Of a DNA stretch of 64,000 nt, positions 52,755-62,618 are shown in pieces. The stretch is from Sphingobacterium sp. ML3W (GTDB lineage Bacteria; Bacteroidota; Bacteroidia; Sphingobacteriales; Sphingobacteriaceae). Below the pieces are notes generated by a model that had not been told where the DNA came from, made no database searches, and worked only from the letters and a program-made list of their open reading frames with translations. The stretch spans positions 3,596,001 through 3,660,000 of the forward strand of contig NZ_CP107036.1 in the NCBI RefSeq assembly GCF_029542085.1, in the 5' to 3' direction. Each line of letters starts with the position of its first letter. The first letter of the stretch is position 1. The translations under genes were made by a program, and so were the position numbers.

Positions 52755-52919
52755 ATGACATTCAAACCGTCTGTTTGGTTTGTCCTATTACGAAAAAATA
52801 TATACTTATCCAATGAATTCGAATGGCATTTTCGTCTCCAAGGTGGCTTTCTATCAAAGATAGAAAAGACAGTGGAAAATACAGCACTCGATTTATTATA
52901 TTATCATATCCTGCAATAA
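52755..52919 (+). CDS. Possible 54-residue protein divergent from PqqD
   Basis: A short frame from ATG at 52755 to TAA at 52917, reading MTFKPSVWFVLLRKNIYLSN at the start and ending in TALDLLYYHILQ. The composition is protein-like, with no signal peptide. It starts about 25 bases from the PqqD gene on the opposite strand. No promoter or family recognised, so it may be a chance frame. Confidence 0.3.
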   Translation: MTFKPSVWFVLLRKNIYLSNEFEWHFRLQGGFLSKIEKTVENTALDLLYYHILQ

Positions 52920-53166
52920 AAAAATTGAAATGGAATAGTGGATAACATAAGTTAACAATTTTATTAAATATATCGGCAATTTTTAAAAGTTATCTGCAAC
53001 CGCTATTCTATAGGACGGTTATACCCTGCGAATGACCTAAGAAAAAAGCAAAAAATGGCTGCAGGAGATTACATGAATCTTCCGCAGTCTACAACTTATC
53101 TATTTCCTTCCCATATTTAGCAAGCGGTCTGCTAACATGAATATTTATAAAATATTAAAACCATTA
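52920..53166. other. Spacer before the TonB receptor
   Basis: A/T-rich stretch without a supported gene. A hairpin with CTGC / GCAG base and GGAGATT / AATCTTCC top occurs at 53059-53087. It has no G-run loop and only loosely resembles hairpin repeats A-D. Confidence 0.35.
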
Positions 53167-53197
53167 TTTGTATTTAATCTAAATAAACTTATATTTG
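53167..53197 (+). promoter_or_regulatory. Promoter of the TonB receptor/DUF4374 operon
   Basis: TTTG (53167-53170), exactly 19 bases, then TATATTTG (53190-53197). It predicts a leader of about 100 bases before the ATG at 53300, enough to hold regulatory structure, although I recognise none. Confidence 0.7.
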
Positions 53198-53299
53198 TCC
53201 CGCTTTGAAAAACTTATACTCCTATAAAGCTGATTGGCAGGAGCATAGTTAAACGATCCAATCATATGTCATTATAAAAACATACATAACGCTAATAGC

Positions 53300-55708
53300 A
53301 TGCTCAAGTCAACCTACATTTTTTTCCTCTCGGTATTTTTCCTTACCTCCGTTGCGCAAGCTCAAACATCCTTTTCAGGGTATGTGAAAGATGCCTTCGG
53401 AAAAGCGATCGAAAGCGCCACCATTACCGTTGTCGGCACCAACCTCAGCACATCGACTGATATAGATGGTTTTTACAAATTAAAAATAGATTCTAAACAG
53501 AACCTTAAAATTGAGGTGACCTCTGTTGGTTACATTACGCAAACTATCCTATTGAAAAGTAATGAAACGTACAAAGACTTTCAGCTCAAAAATGATGAAC
53601 ATATGCTGGAAACTGTCCATGTAAAAGGGCAAACGGAAAACCAAAAAAAAGTCAACGAAATAAAAAGATCAGGATTCAATGTGAGTGTTGTTGACATGAA
53701 CCGATATGCCAACCAAACCGCCAATGTGAGCCAAATTCTTCGTACAGCTCCCGGCGTGACCTTTCGGGAAGACGGTGGACTAGGCTCTAATTTTGTCTTC
53801 CGTATTAACGGTCTTGCTGCCAAGATCTATATAGACGGTGTTCCGATGGATGATTTTGGGTCTGCCATGTCCTTAAATAATATCCCGGTCAATTTGGTCG
53901 ATCGAATAGAAATCTATAAAGGGGTTGTTCCCGCATTTTTAGGATCGGATGCCCTCGGGGGAGCCGTCAACATCATTACCAAACAACGGAATAGACATTT
54001 CCTTGATCTCAGCTATAGTTATGGCTCCTTCAATACCCACCAGGCATCTTTAGTTGGTATGTATACCAATCCTAAAAATAAACTATCTGTCCGGACAAAT
54101 GCTTTCTACAACTATTCGGACAATGACTACAAAATGTATACAGAGGAAAAGTACGGTATCGTTTTTGAAAAAGTAGTAAATAATAAATTCGTACCTATTG
54201 ATGTGGTGAGACGCTTCAATGACCGCTATTATTCGTCTATGGCCCAAGTTGAGATAGGCCTACGCGACAAAAGCTGGGCCGATCAGTTTTTCGTTGGTCT
54301 GACTTATTCCGGAAATAATAAACAAAATCAACTCGGCGCCACGATCAACAAACCTTATGGTGGCGACTGGCGAGAATCAGCTTACATCATGCCTACCCTG
54401 AGCTATAAAAAGCAAAATTTCATTATTGACAGATTATATGCTGATATCTACGCAAACTATGGCTTTGACATCACCCGCAACAGAGATACTGCCCAATATA
54501 ACTATGAATGGACCGGCAATCCGATCAGCAACCCAAATGGTCAGAACAGACGAAAGGAGATCTATAACAAACAGAACACCAATAGTGTACTTGGAAGGAT
54601 AAATCTAAACTATGACTTCGACGAAAGTCGCAACCATAGTTTGAACCTCAACTACAATGTCAGTACCAATTACCGTAAAACTTTTGATGAAATAGCAAAC
54701 AATAGTACCTCAGGTTTGCCCAAAAACATGGTTAAGCATATCGCAGGACTAGCCTGGCAGAGTCAATGGTTGGATAAACGATTGGTCACCAATATTGCGA
54801 TCAAATACTACGGCATAGATACCGATCAACAGGTTGATCAGCGTAAATTCGGCGATAACAATGAATTATTGAGTGGTGCAATTATCACACAATCAAAATA
54901 TCTAGGTTATAAAGGTTATAGCCTCGCTTCCCGTTACAGGATCTTCAAAGATGGCGGGGTTAAATTCTCTGCCGAGCGAGCTTATAATATGCCCGAAATG
55001 ATTGCCATTTATGGTGATGATCAAAATTATGTTTCAAATTGGGATCTCAAGCCTGAGCGCAGTGATAACCTCAACACGGGTTTTTATTATAATACATTTT
55101 TTAATGAAAACCATTTTATAAATCTCGACGTTTCGGGGTTCTACCGCTTGGCAAAAGATTATCAAAATGTACGTATCGTCACCCAAGATGAACGCGACAA
55201 ATTTCAGTACTACAATATTCCGGGGGTAAAAATATATGGTGGAAGTTTCGAATTTCGCTACGGCTATAAAGATATCATCACAGCCGCATTAAATGGAAGT
55301 TATGATAGAGCCATCGATAATCAGAAATTTACCAACGAAACCAGTCAGGAAGTTAGCTTGTCTTATGGCTATCAAATACCCAACCGTCCTTGGACATACG
55401 GTAATCTAGATCTTGGTTTTGCTCAAAATGACTGGTTCAGCAAAGGGAGCCGTACACAGTTTAACTGGACGACCCAGTATACCAAATGGTTTTATTTAAG
55501 CGATAGCCATCTTGGTTCACTCGCTTCCAAAAATTATATTCCTACCCAAATTGTTCACTCCTTGTTAGTGAGCTATTCATGGAACCGCAACCGATATAAT
55601 ATTTCAGGTGAGGCCCGCAACATCTTTGATGAACGCGCTTATGACAACTTTCGTCTCCAAAAGCCCGGAAGAGCATTTTACGTAAAATTTAGAATATCAA
55701 TATTATAA
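53300..55708 (+). CDS. TonB-dependent receptor, XusA-like candidate
   Basis: 802 residues. Signal peptide (MLKSTYIFFLSVFFLTSVAQA), CarboxypepD-type beta domain (about 25-105; SGYVKDAFGKAIESATITVV), plug (about 115-225; RTAPGVTFREDGGLGSNFVF and YKGVVPAFLGSDALGGAVN) and a barrel ending ARNIFDERAYDNFR and KFRISIL. It lacks a SusD partner; instead a DUF4374 lipoprotein follows 23 bases downstream. That pairing matches the XusA-XusB siderophore system of Bacteroides. The ligand is inference. Confidence 0.85.
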   Translation: MLKSTYIFFLSVFFLTSVAQAQTSFSGYVKDAFGKAIESATITVVGTNLSTSTDIDGFYKLKIDSKQNLKIEVTSVGYITQTILLKSNETYKDFQLKNDEHMLETVHVKGQTENQKKVNEIKRSGFNVSVVDMNRYANQTANVSQILRTAPGVTFREDGGLGSNFVFRINGLAAKIYIDGVPMDDFGSAMSLNNIPVNLVDRIEIYKGVVPAFLGSDALGGAVNIITKQRNRHFLDLSYSYGSFNTHQASLVGMYTNPKNKLSVRTNAFYNYSDNDYKMYTEEKYGIVFEKVVNNKFVPIDVVRRFNDRYYSSMAQVEIGLRDKSWADQFFVGLTYSGNNKQNQLGATINKPYGGDWRESAYIMPTLSYKKQNFIIDRLYADIYANYGFDITRNRDTAQYNYEWTGNPISNPNGQNRRKEIYNKQNTNSVLGRINLNYDFDESRNHSLNLNYNVSTNYRKTFDEIANNSTSGLPKNMVKHIAGLAWQSQWLDKRLVTNIAIKYYGIDTDQQVDQRKFGDNNELLSGAIITQSKYLGYKGYSLASRYRIFKDGGVKFSAERAYNMPEMIAIYGDDQNYVSNWDLKPERSDNLNTGFYYNTFFNENHFINLDVSGFYRLAKDYQNVRIVTQDERDKFQYYNIPGVKIYGGSFEFRYGYKDIITAALNGSYDRAIDNQKFTNETSQEVSLSYGYQIPNRPWTYGNLDLGFAQNDWFSKGSRTQFNWTTQYTKWFYLSDSHLGSLASKNYIPTQIVHSLLVSYSWNRNRYNISGEARNIFDERAYDNFRLQKPGRAFYVKFRISIL

Positions 55709-55731
55709 TTCATCAAACACCATCAATAATC

Positions 55732-56931
55732 ATGAAGAAAAATAGACTATTTGGCTATTGTGCATTAGCAGGACTATTACTATCCTCCTGCAAAGATAGC
55801 CCGAGCATCCCCGAAGTTACAGAAACTATACCATCCACATATTCTGTCTGGGTGGCTACGGCCAATGGATCGTACCTGTTGACAACCGATAAAATCATGA
55901 AAGATACCTTATTATCGCCTGCAAATAATAAAGGGGTAGACATCACGGGCAACCTGCCGCAAGCACGATATGCAGGTTATGCCTATATATTCAATGGCTA
56001 CTATTACTTATCCAATGACGGAACCCGTTTTAGTAAACACCAACTGACAGACAACGGACAATTCAAAGAGGTTGATAATTATGCTTTTCCAACCGATTTC
56101 TATTTAGGGAAAGTCGCAGCCCAGTTTAGCAGCACGGAAGAAATTGTTTTTACGGGAACAGGAGCGAGTGATGCAAACTTGGAGAAAAAAGTATTCGAAA
56201 AGGACATCTACTTTATGAATACCAAGGATATGACGATCTCAAAAACCTTAAAAGCGCAGATTCCACTGTTGGATTACACAGTTTACAAACCCGATGGCAG
56301 TGTTGATCCGACGATCCTCAATGTCACCAGTATGCGCATTGGCGGCGGAAAGGCATATTTTGGTTTCTTCTATTATAACTACGATTACAAACCGATAGAC
56401 AAGAAAGCTTACGTCTATATCTGCGATTACCCAAGCATGCAAAACGGTCATGTGATGAGCGACGACAGAGCGAGTTATGTAGCGGGCCACTGGCAAAGAG
56501 AGAATTACTCCTTCCTGGATGATAACAACAATCTATATATATTGACCCGTGGTAAAACGGATGGTACATATGCGCTGATGCGTGTCAATAATGGTCAAAC
56601 TCAATTTGATAAAAACTATCTATTTGACCTAAAAGACTACGCGGTAAAAGGTGGTGACCTCGCTTGGTTGGGTGAAGGAAAAGCATACATCAGACCTTAT
56701 GTGATCGATGTAGCCAATAAAAGAATTGTAGCCAACCTAGCTGAAATGACAGGTGGAGATCCAACGACAACAATCAACCTGATCGAAAACGGGAATCTGT
56801 ATACTGCTGTAAAAACCCCAGCCTCAAAATGGTTTATTTACGAGTATAATATTAAAAATAACACCGTTAAAAAAGGTGCTGAAATTGATCCAGGTGTAAC
56901 CCAGGTATATCACATCAATAAATTAAAATAA
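55732..56931 (+). CDS. DUF4374 surface lipoprotein, XusB-like candidate
   Basis: 399 residues with lipobox LAGLLLSSCKDSP. Beta-propeller-like repeats run through the rest (YYYLSNDGTRFSKHQL, KAYFGFFYYNYDYKP, NLYILTRGKTDGTYALM), typical of DUF4374. Family members such as XusB of Bacteroides thetaiotaomicron bind siderophores at the cell surface and pass them to the adjacent TonB receptor. Cotranscribed with the receptor (23-base gap). The XusC-type PepSY protein is not adjacent. Confidence 0.82.
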   Translation: MKKNRLFGYCALAGLLLSSCKDSPSIPEVTETIPSTYSVWVATANGSYLLTTDKIMKDTLLSPANNKGVDITGNLPQARYAGYAYIFNGYYYLSNDGTRFSKHQLTDNGQFKEVDNYAFPTDFYLGKVAAQFSSTEEIVFTGTGASDANLEKKVFEKDIYFMNTKDMTISKTLKAQIPLLDYTVYKPDGSVDPTILNVTSMRIGGGKAYFGFFYYNYDYKPIDKKAYVYICDYPSMQNGHVMSDDRASYVAGHWQRENYSFLDDNNNLYILTRGKTDGTYALMRVNNGQTQFDKNYLFDLKDYAVKGGDLAWLGEGKAYIRPYVIDVANKRIVANLAEMTGGDPTTTINLIENGNLYTAVKTPASKWFIYEYNIKNNTVKKGAEIDPGVTQVYHINKLK

Positions 56932-56953
56932 GATAGATTGCAAACGCAGTGTA

Positions 56954-56992
56954 AAAATCCGCTCCAGATAAGGGGCGGATTTTTTATGTAAT
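56954..56992 (+). terminator. Terminator after the DUF4374 gene
   Basis: Stem AATCCGCTCC / GGGGCGGATT with an AGATAA-type loop, then TTTTTT. Confidence 0.85.
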
Positions 56993-57049
56993 TAAAACTA
57001 AAGCCTTCCCTACTGAGGGGAACTATTTTTTTCATTTTCTTGAAATGTA

Positions 57050-59104
57050 CTAATATTGAAGTTCCAGGACCGGTTTGTTTGCCGCAGCTTCTTTACTGCT
57101 AAACGACATGTCATTTGTAGAGGAAACAGCACCTGTATTGAGAAATAGAAATGATACTTTACGATCGGTACCCGTGAGCAGTCTATTAATGGCATTCGTC
57201 ACGTCAATGCTCTGAAGACCGTCCCCCGAAACAACAATCTTCCCAGCCGATACTGTATCCATTGGTGCATTATTCCAATTGATGGTATTTTCCAGCCAGG
57301 AACTGGTACCCGTCGTATAGATATTGATTGCACGCTGTGGTGCCGTGTTGACCCCACTGACATACATTTTTAAGACCGCCAAACTTACCTTCGGTCGCGT
57401 AACAGCAGCGATATCAAATTTTACATATGATTTGCGGGCATAAGATACCGCATCAGATTTTACGATCAGATCCGGCGATGTCCCATAATTGACACCAGCA
57501 TAAGTACCATTGCGCACATAGGCATCGGCAAGACTACTGCCTGCTAGTGAAACTACAGCATGTTGAAACGCACCGACATCTGGATTACCCGCAGGTAAAA
57601 CATTGCCTACAAAATCTTTTCCGCCATTGCCAGTGATAAGTATCCCCGCATTGCGGACCAGTGAATTGGGATCCACATCATAGCCCTTGGCAATATCAAA
57701 GCCCGTTCCTGCAACTGGATTTAAGAACGCGGGATCTGTATAAAAGCTATTACTCTGCACCGAGGTTCCCCAGTTGAACGCGGTAAATATATTGCCGGGG
57801 TAAAAATTATTGTTGTTGAACCTTGTCTGATTTGTCAATGGAATCGAATTGCCGGCATCGTTTCTGGCTAGAGCCAAACCTGTAGCCGATGGTGCTACAT
57901 AAAAAATATTATTTGAGTAGGTACCATACGGAGCACTATGGAAGATAGTCCCCCCTGGATTCTTAATGTAGAACACATTATTATAAATCTGGTGATTGCG
58001 GTTTGTACTACCATTAAAAAGAAACAGTTTTTTCTTACCACTAGTTCCGATATCATTGACACTGACATTATAACGTACTGTAATATTCTGCGAATTGTAC
58101 ATAAACAGCATAAAGCCGCCGTTGTTGTCATGCGAATAATTATATTCAAAAACATCACCATTAGTCGGGGAATTGGCATCATAGCCATCAGCGTCGAAGG
58201 CCATACCATCATTGGCGCCTCCACCGGTCAGCCCATAGACCTCATTATAGGCGACTACGGTATTCTTGCTCTTTACGGTCCAGATACCTGCATAGTTATA
58301 ATTGGTTGTATTCATACAGGCTTTATAGACCGTATTATGAGTAATCTTGCAACCTCCCGTCGCTCCGGCCATGATAATGCCATCGCCATAGATATATTCC
58401 AGCAGATTATCGTCAAACAGTACATTGGTTGCTGTTCCGGTAGTGCGTATACCGGTGACTGAGGAATTAGCAATATGGCAGCTTTGCACCAATACATTGC
58501 TTACGGTGCCATCAATAATAATACCGCCGGTAGCTTTTTGAAAATTCGGCTGATTATCAAACGCAGCATTTACATGGTGGATGTAACAGTTCTTTACAGC
58601 AATGTCAGTACCACCATTTACCCTGATTCCGGTTGCTGCATAACTGGTTCCGCTTGGCACCATATTGGTCAATTCCAGATTATTAACTTCGACATATGAT
58701 ACCTTATTTAAATATAGCGTATTGGAACCATTTCTTTTCCCGCCACCATTGATAATGGGCCGTGTCTCACCATCGTATTTGTCGAGCACAATAGCCGCTC
58801 CACTGGCTCCAGAACTTTTGATATGCAGGGTATCATTCCATACGGCACCACTCTTGAAAAGGATCCGATCTCCAGGACTGAACACAGAAGCATTAATTTT
58901 GGCTAGGGTCTTCCATGCCGCTCCGGCACTTGTACCAATACTGTCATCGCTACCGGAAGGGTCTACATAGTAGGTAGCCCCCAATGTCATGCCATTGACA
59001 AGAGCCTTTGCTTTAAGTACATCATTTGCAACGAGCCTGTCGGTTTTCTTGCAACTTAACAAGCCTAGCAGGCCAATTGAAATCAGGATAATAGATTTTC
59101 TCAT
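57050..59104 (-). CDS. Secreted right-handed beta-helix protein with DNRLRE-type C-terminus
   Basis: 684 residues with a lipobox (LLGLLSCKKTD). Residues 45-510 form a parallel beta-helix (YYVDPSGSDDSIGTSAGAAW, NTLYLNKVSYVEVNNLELTN, TGIRVNGGTDIAVKNCYIHH), as in pectate lyases and chondroitinase-B-like enzymes. About residues 530-680 form a DNRLRE-like domain (DAYVRNGTYAGVNYGTSPDL, KSYVKFDIAAV, WLENTINWNNAPM). It probably binds or cleaves an acidic polysaccharide at the surface. A catalytic site cannot be assigned by eye. Transcribed alone. Confidence 0.78.
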   Translation of the reverse strand: MRKSIILISIGLLGLLSCKKTDRLVANDVLKAKALVNGMTLGATYYVDPSGSDDSIGTSAGAAWKTLAKINASVFSPGDRILFKSGAVWNDTLHIKSSGASGAAIVLDKYDGETRPIINGGGKRNGSNTLYLNKVSYVEVNNLELTNMVPSGTSYAATGIRVNGGTDIAVKNCYIHHVNAAFDNQPNFQKATGGIIIDGTVSNVLVQSCHIANSSVTGIRTTGTATNVLFDDNLLEYIYGDGIIMAGATGGCKITHNTVYKACMNTTNYNYAGIWTVKSKNTVVAYNEVYGLTGGGANDGMAFDADGYDANSPTNGDVFEYNYSHDNNGGFMLFMYNSQNITVRYNVSVNDIGTSGKKKLFLFNGSTNRNHQIYNNVFYIKNPGGTIFHSAPYGTYSNNIFYVAPSATGLALARNDAGNSIPLTNQTRFNNNNFYPGNIFTAFNWGTSVQSNSFYTDPAFLNPVAGTGFDIAKGYDVDPNSLVRNAGILITGNGGKDFVGNVLPAGNPDVGAFQHAVVSLAGSSLADAYVRNGTYAGVNYGTSPDLIVKSDAVSYARKSYVKFDIAAVTRPKVSLAVLKMYVSGVNTAPQRAINIYTTGTSSWLENTINWNNAPMDTVSAGKIVVSGDGLQSIDVTNAINRLLTGTDRKVSFLFLNTGAVSSTNDMSFSSKEAAANKPVLELQY

Positions 59105-59324
59105 AATTTTGGTTTAAAATTTTATCGTAAGGATTATTCATTAACGCTTAACACATAACGTTTGAAACTGCAAATTGTCCTAAACTATTTTCAAAATTAT
59201 TTATTTTTCCTCCTGAACCGTCCACTCCACTTGTCATTCATTCCATGATCGAACCTACTGTCCCCTGCAACAGTTTGCTTTCAATCCATAAGCGAAAATA
59301 ATTTCAGCAAACAGACAAAAGTGC

Positions 59325-59356
59325 TTTGTAAATAAAGCTGAAACACGCTACTTTTA
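59325..59356 (+). promoter_or_regulatory. Promoter of the mgtC-like gene
   Basis: TTTG (59325-59328), 20 bases, then TACTTTTA (59349-59356), one base off the TAnnTTTG consensus. The ATG is about 20 bases further. Confidence 0.5.
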
Positions 59357-59376
59357 CGGTAGGTAAAAGCGAGAAC

Positions 59377-60009
59377 ATGAATTTTATTGACGACATCCAT
59401 CCCATCTTATTTTCCATTATTGTAGGTGGTATTATTGGACTCGAGCGGGAGTATCAGCTGAAATCTGCTGGATTAAGAACCATGATATTGGTTACATTGG
59501 GGTCCTGTATGTTTACTATGCTCTCGTTGAGTCTGGGTGGACCAGGGAGTCCCGACCGTATCGCCGCCAATATTATCACCGGAATAGGTTTTGTAGGCGC
59601 AGGTGTCATCTTTAAGGAAGAAAACCGTGTATCGGGGCTCACTACGGCAGTCACCATATGGATCTGTGCCTCTCTGGGCATGACCATTGGCGCAGGCTAT
59701 TACAAAGAAGCAACGATTAGTTCCATTGCAGTGTTTTTAATGTTGATTGTCTTTAAATACATTCAGAATATTATCGATCGGATCAGCATGCGCTATACCT
59801 ATGAGATTACCCTTCCTTATGATGAGAGAGCGTTAGCAAAATATGAAGAGATCTTCAGGCAACATCATTTAAAAGCAAAACGTGGTAAACAGATCCGACG
59901 TGGTGGAAAATATACCGTCATCTGGTATGTACAGGGCACTACCCAGAATCATGAAAATTGTGCAAAGCTACTTTTCAACGACCTGACAATTGACGAGTTT
60001 AAATTCTAA
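59377..60009 (+). CDS. MgtC/SapB family membrane protein
   Basis: 210 residues. The N-terminal domain (about 1-135) has four to five membrane segments with the family pattern GGIIGLEREYQLKSAGLRTM, then GIGFVGAGVIFKEENRVSGL and TTAVTIWICASLGMTIGAGYY. A soluble C-terminal part (about 145-210) follows. MgtC-type proteins are linked to magnesium homeostasis and control of ATP synthase in some pathogens; the role here is unknown. Monocistronic, converging with a beta-helix gene. Confidence 0.9.
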   Translation: MNFIDDIHPILFSIIVGGIIGLEREYQLKSAGLRTMILVTLGSCMFTMLSLSLGGPGSPDRIAANIITGIGFVGAGVIFKEENRVSGLTTAVTIWICASLGMTIGAGYYKEATISSIAVFLMLIVFKYIQNIIDRISMRYTYEITLPYDERALAKYEEIFRQHHLKAKRGKQIRRGGKYTVIWYVQGTTQNHENCAKLLFNDLTIDEFKF

Positions 60010-60143
60010 ATCTTTTATCCCCTGGCTTTGGCGAGGCTATTGATTTTAGAATTGACATGTTAACGTTATCCTTTTCTATCTATAATTTCTGAGCCAAGCA
60101 ATAATTTTCTTCAACAATACTATTTTCGGGAGACGTGTATGAA

Positions 60144-60191
60144 ATAAAAAGGAGGTTGTCACTTCACACTTTGGACAACCTCCTTTTATTA
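60144..60191. terminator. Terminator between mgtC and the beta-helix/PDZ gene
   Basis: Stem AATAAAAAGGAGGTTGTC / GACAACCTCCTTTTATT (near perfect) with a loop of about 12 bases. It can serve both converging genes. Confidence 0.8.
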
Positions 60192-60227
60192 TTGTACTAG
60201 GCTATTAATCATACCCTAGATGACTTA

Positions 60228-62618
60228 CTAAAGTTGCAAATCCAACTCCTGCTGTTGTTGGTTTCTAAAAAGGACAACCTTAGGTTGATCGGCATGCACA
60301 TATTTTTTAATAGCTTGCTGCAAATCTGTTAACTTATCGATTTTCTCACCTTGATAGTTGAGGATAACATCCCCTACCCGTAAACCGCTCTTATAGATTG
60401 TGCTATTTTCATCCAATTGAAGAACCAACACACCGGCAATCGATGGAAGTCCAGCGGCTGACTGTTCGCCCAATGTTTCAACAGATTTAAAGTTTCCACC
60501 TTTCCAAGCCCACTTCACGCCCTGTTCTTTTGTGTCTTTTTGGATCAGCTGTGGTATCTCCGGACTGGTAGCAAGACTTTTCAGTCTTTTGCTGGTCACA
60601 CCGAAATGCAGCATATCAAAATTTTTAAAACCTTGGTTTTTCCAGTTCTTCAATCGGAAATCGCCAAGAGTAGGTGCAACAAAATTCATTGCAACAACAC
60701 GACCATGTTTTTCTATACCTTTAGCCTGATCTTTTTGAAGATCTTCTTGCCGTGCATAAATATTGTAGTCCACCTCATCTCCCCAGTACTTCACCTGAAT
60801 ATCTTGATGAGCATGCATCACAATATTATTGCGAAAGACATCGTGGCTATTTTGGAACCAGACATGTGGATGGAAACCATTGTTGAGCATCACATTATTA
60901 TATACTTTGCGGTAAAAGCCCTCCCGCAATTTTAATCCACCGCTTAAACAGAGATTGTTGTAGATTTCATAGTTGGAAGATCCATCATCCAAATCAATAT
61001 CCCAACCGTGGTCACAGCGAAAACGGTTATCGTGAATTTTGGTTGTTTTGACCGCATCCATTAAGATCAAGTTTGGCTGAGCCGCTGTCAGCTGATCCAT
61101 CTTGTTTCGATCAGGATGCCAAAAACGATCACGTCCCCAAGAGTTAAACGCGCCGTGGTCGCTGGTCTCCAGTACCGTGCTAAAGACATCATTGTAAGCG
61201 ATCTCATGACCGCCCCAGGTACCATCGCCAACATTGATACCAGCACGGGGTACATTGTAAATGGTATTGTGCAAAATACGTAAAGACTCAGCCATGGAGA
61301 CCTGCACACCGGCGACCTGTTTTTCGATCAATCCGATAGTGTGAATCAAATTGTCACTGGCTTCACAATCCATGGGGTAATTATTACTTTTAGGCCCCTT
61401 AACGGTATCCATCTGACTGAGTGGAACAAATTTCTCATAGCGAAAAGCGGGTGAGCGTACTGCCTCAGGATCGCCCACAAAGTTGATGGCACTGGCACCG
61501 ATCTGTTCAATACGGTTGCCACTGATTTTAACGCCACGGTTGTAATTGTTAACGAAGACTGCATTTCCTCCCAATTCGATAAAATCATTGGCACGAATAA
61601 CACAGTTTTCAGCACCTTCGATCTTCACCGCTCCTTGACGATAGATGGTCCAGTCACTACGCAATAGTGGCTCGGCCGTTTTCATAAAAGTAGCTGCCGT
61701 ATGCATAAAGCGGATACCGCTGACTTCGATATCCTGCACTGGATTGCTGGCAGATCCAGCAATCGTAATCAAATTTTCCAACTGCGGCGCCTCAAATTTC
61801 AATTGATTGGGATCCTTACCTTTGGATGGCATATAATATAGGGTCGCTGTCTGCTCATCCAAATACCACTCTTGCGCGGTGTCAAGTTCTTCAACTATAT
61901 TCTCGACATAGCGATAGGTTTCATGCATTGGACTTGGTCGGTTATTTTGCTCACCACCTCCAAGTTTAACCTTTGATGCTCCATCTTTTCCGGTAATACG
62001 ATAATGGAATCCACCCCAACGACCCGAATGTAAAGCATGGACAATACCTCCTGTTGGATTTTTCCAGGTCGCAACACGCTCCGGACTTAATGCATCAGCA
62101 GCATAGCCCTGAAAAGGTAGTACGGATGCATCATAATTTGGATAACGCGCCCTCACGAGATGTGCATCGTTTGCATAAAGGCTTTGGAAACTCATTCCTG
62201 CGGGGATTTTAGTTTTCCATATGCCTTTTTCTCCTTGTTCCCATTTCAAATCAAGAGGTTTGGCTCCGCTGAGGATGACTTGCTTTCCGTCTGCTGCTTT
62301 GATACGCAAAGGTTGCTTTTTTGTACCTGAAAATGCCGCCGATAATTGAATCGGTTTGTCCAGATAATAGGTGCCGCCGGTAAAGATAATTTCAATACCT
62401 GTTGTCGCTTTTCCCTGTTTGGATTTTTCAACGGCTTTTAAAGCCGCTTCGGCTGTAGCAAAAGGACGCGTTACTGTTCCCGGATTTTGGTCACTGCCCT
62501 TTGTACTGATGTAAACACGCTTGATCGTACCGGACTGTTGCGCTTGTGTTGTAAAAATAGGTGCACAGCTCAGACCAATAAACAATAATTTGGGAACTAG
62601 ACTTGGTTTTATCTTCAT
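60228..62618 (-). CDS. Secreted beta-helix protein with C-terminal PDZ domain
   Basis: 796 residues with a signal peptide ending near TTQAQ. Residues 35-640 carry a right-handed parallel beta-helix (YISTKGSDQNPGTVTRPFAT, GTYYLDKPIQLS, IEGAENCVIRANDFIELGGN, KIHDNRFRCDHGWDIDLDDG). Residues 710-796 form a PDZ domain (LQLDENSTIYKSGLRVGDVI, KVVLFRNQQQQELDL). Such beta-helix proteins occur among glycan lyases and hydrolases of Bacteroidota. The PDZ addition is unusual and suggests binding to a partner's C-terminus. Next to a SusD-like gene on the same strand (about 300 bases upstream). Confidence 0.83.
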   Translation of the reverse strand: MKIKPSLVPKLLFIGLSCAPIFTTQAQQSGTIKRVYISTKGSDQNPGTVTRPFATAEAALKAVEKSKQGKATTGIEIIFTGGTYYLDKPIQLSAAFSGTKKQPLRIKAADGKQVILSGAKPLDLKWEQGEKGIWKTKIPAGMSFQSLYANDAHLVRARYPNYDASVLPFQGYAADALSPERVATWKNPTGGIVHALHSGRWGGFHYRITGKDGASKVKLGGGEQNNRPSPMHETYRYVENIVEELDTAQEWYLDEQTATLYYMPSKGKDPNQLKFEAPQLENLITIAGSASNPVQDIEVSGIRFMHTAATFMKTAEPLLRSDWTIYRQGAVKIEGAENCVIRANDFIELGGNAVFVNNYNRGVKISGNRIEQIGASAINFVGDPEAVRSPAFRYEKFVPLSQMDTVKGPKSNNYPMDCEASDNLIHTIGLIEKQVAGVQVSMAESLRILHNTIYNVPRAGINVGDGTWGGHEIAYNDVFSTVLETSDHGAFNSWGRDRFWHPDRNKMDQLTAAQPNLILMDAVKTTKIHDNRFRCDHGWDIDLDDGSSNYEIYNNLCLSGGLKLREGFYRKVYNNVMLNNGFHPHVWFQNSHDVFRNNIVMHAHQDIQVKYWGDEVDYNIYARQEDLQKDQAKGIEKHGRVVAMNFVAPTLGDFRLKNWKNQGFKNFDMLHFGVTSKRLKSLATSPEIPQLIQKDTKEQGVKWAWKGGNFKSVETLGEQSAAGLPSIAGVLVLQLDENSTIYKSGLRVGDVILNYQGEKIDKLTDLQQAIKKYVHADQPKVVLFRNQQQQELDLQL

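Noticed and set aside
53059..53087. Fifth copy of the hairpin repeat
   Set aside because: The hairpin lacks the G-run loop, the bulge position and the shared tail, so it is not counted in the family.
57938..58462. Plus-strand frame of 174 codons inside the beta-helix gene
   Set aside because: Antisense to a well-supported secreted protein, with isoleucine-rich content from the repeat pattern.
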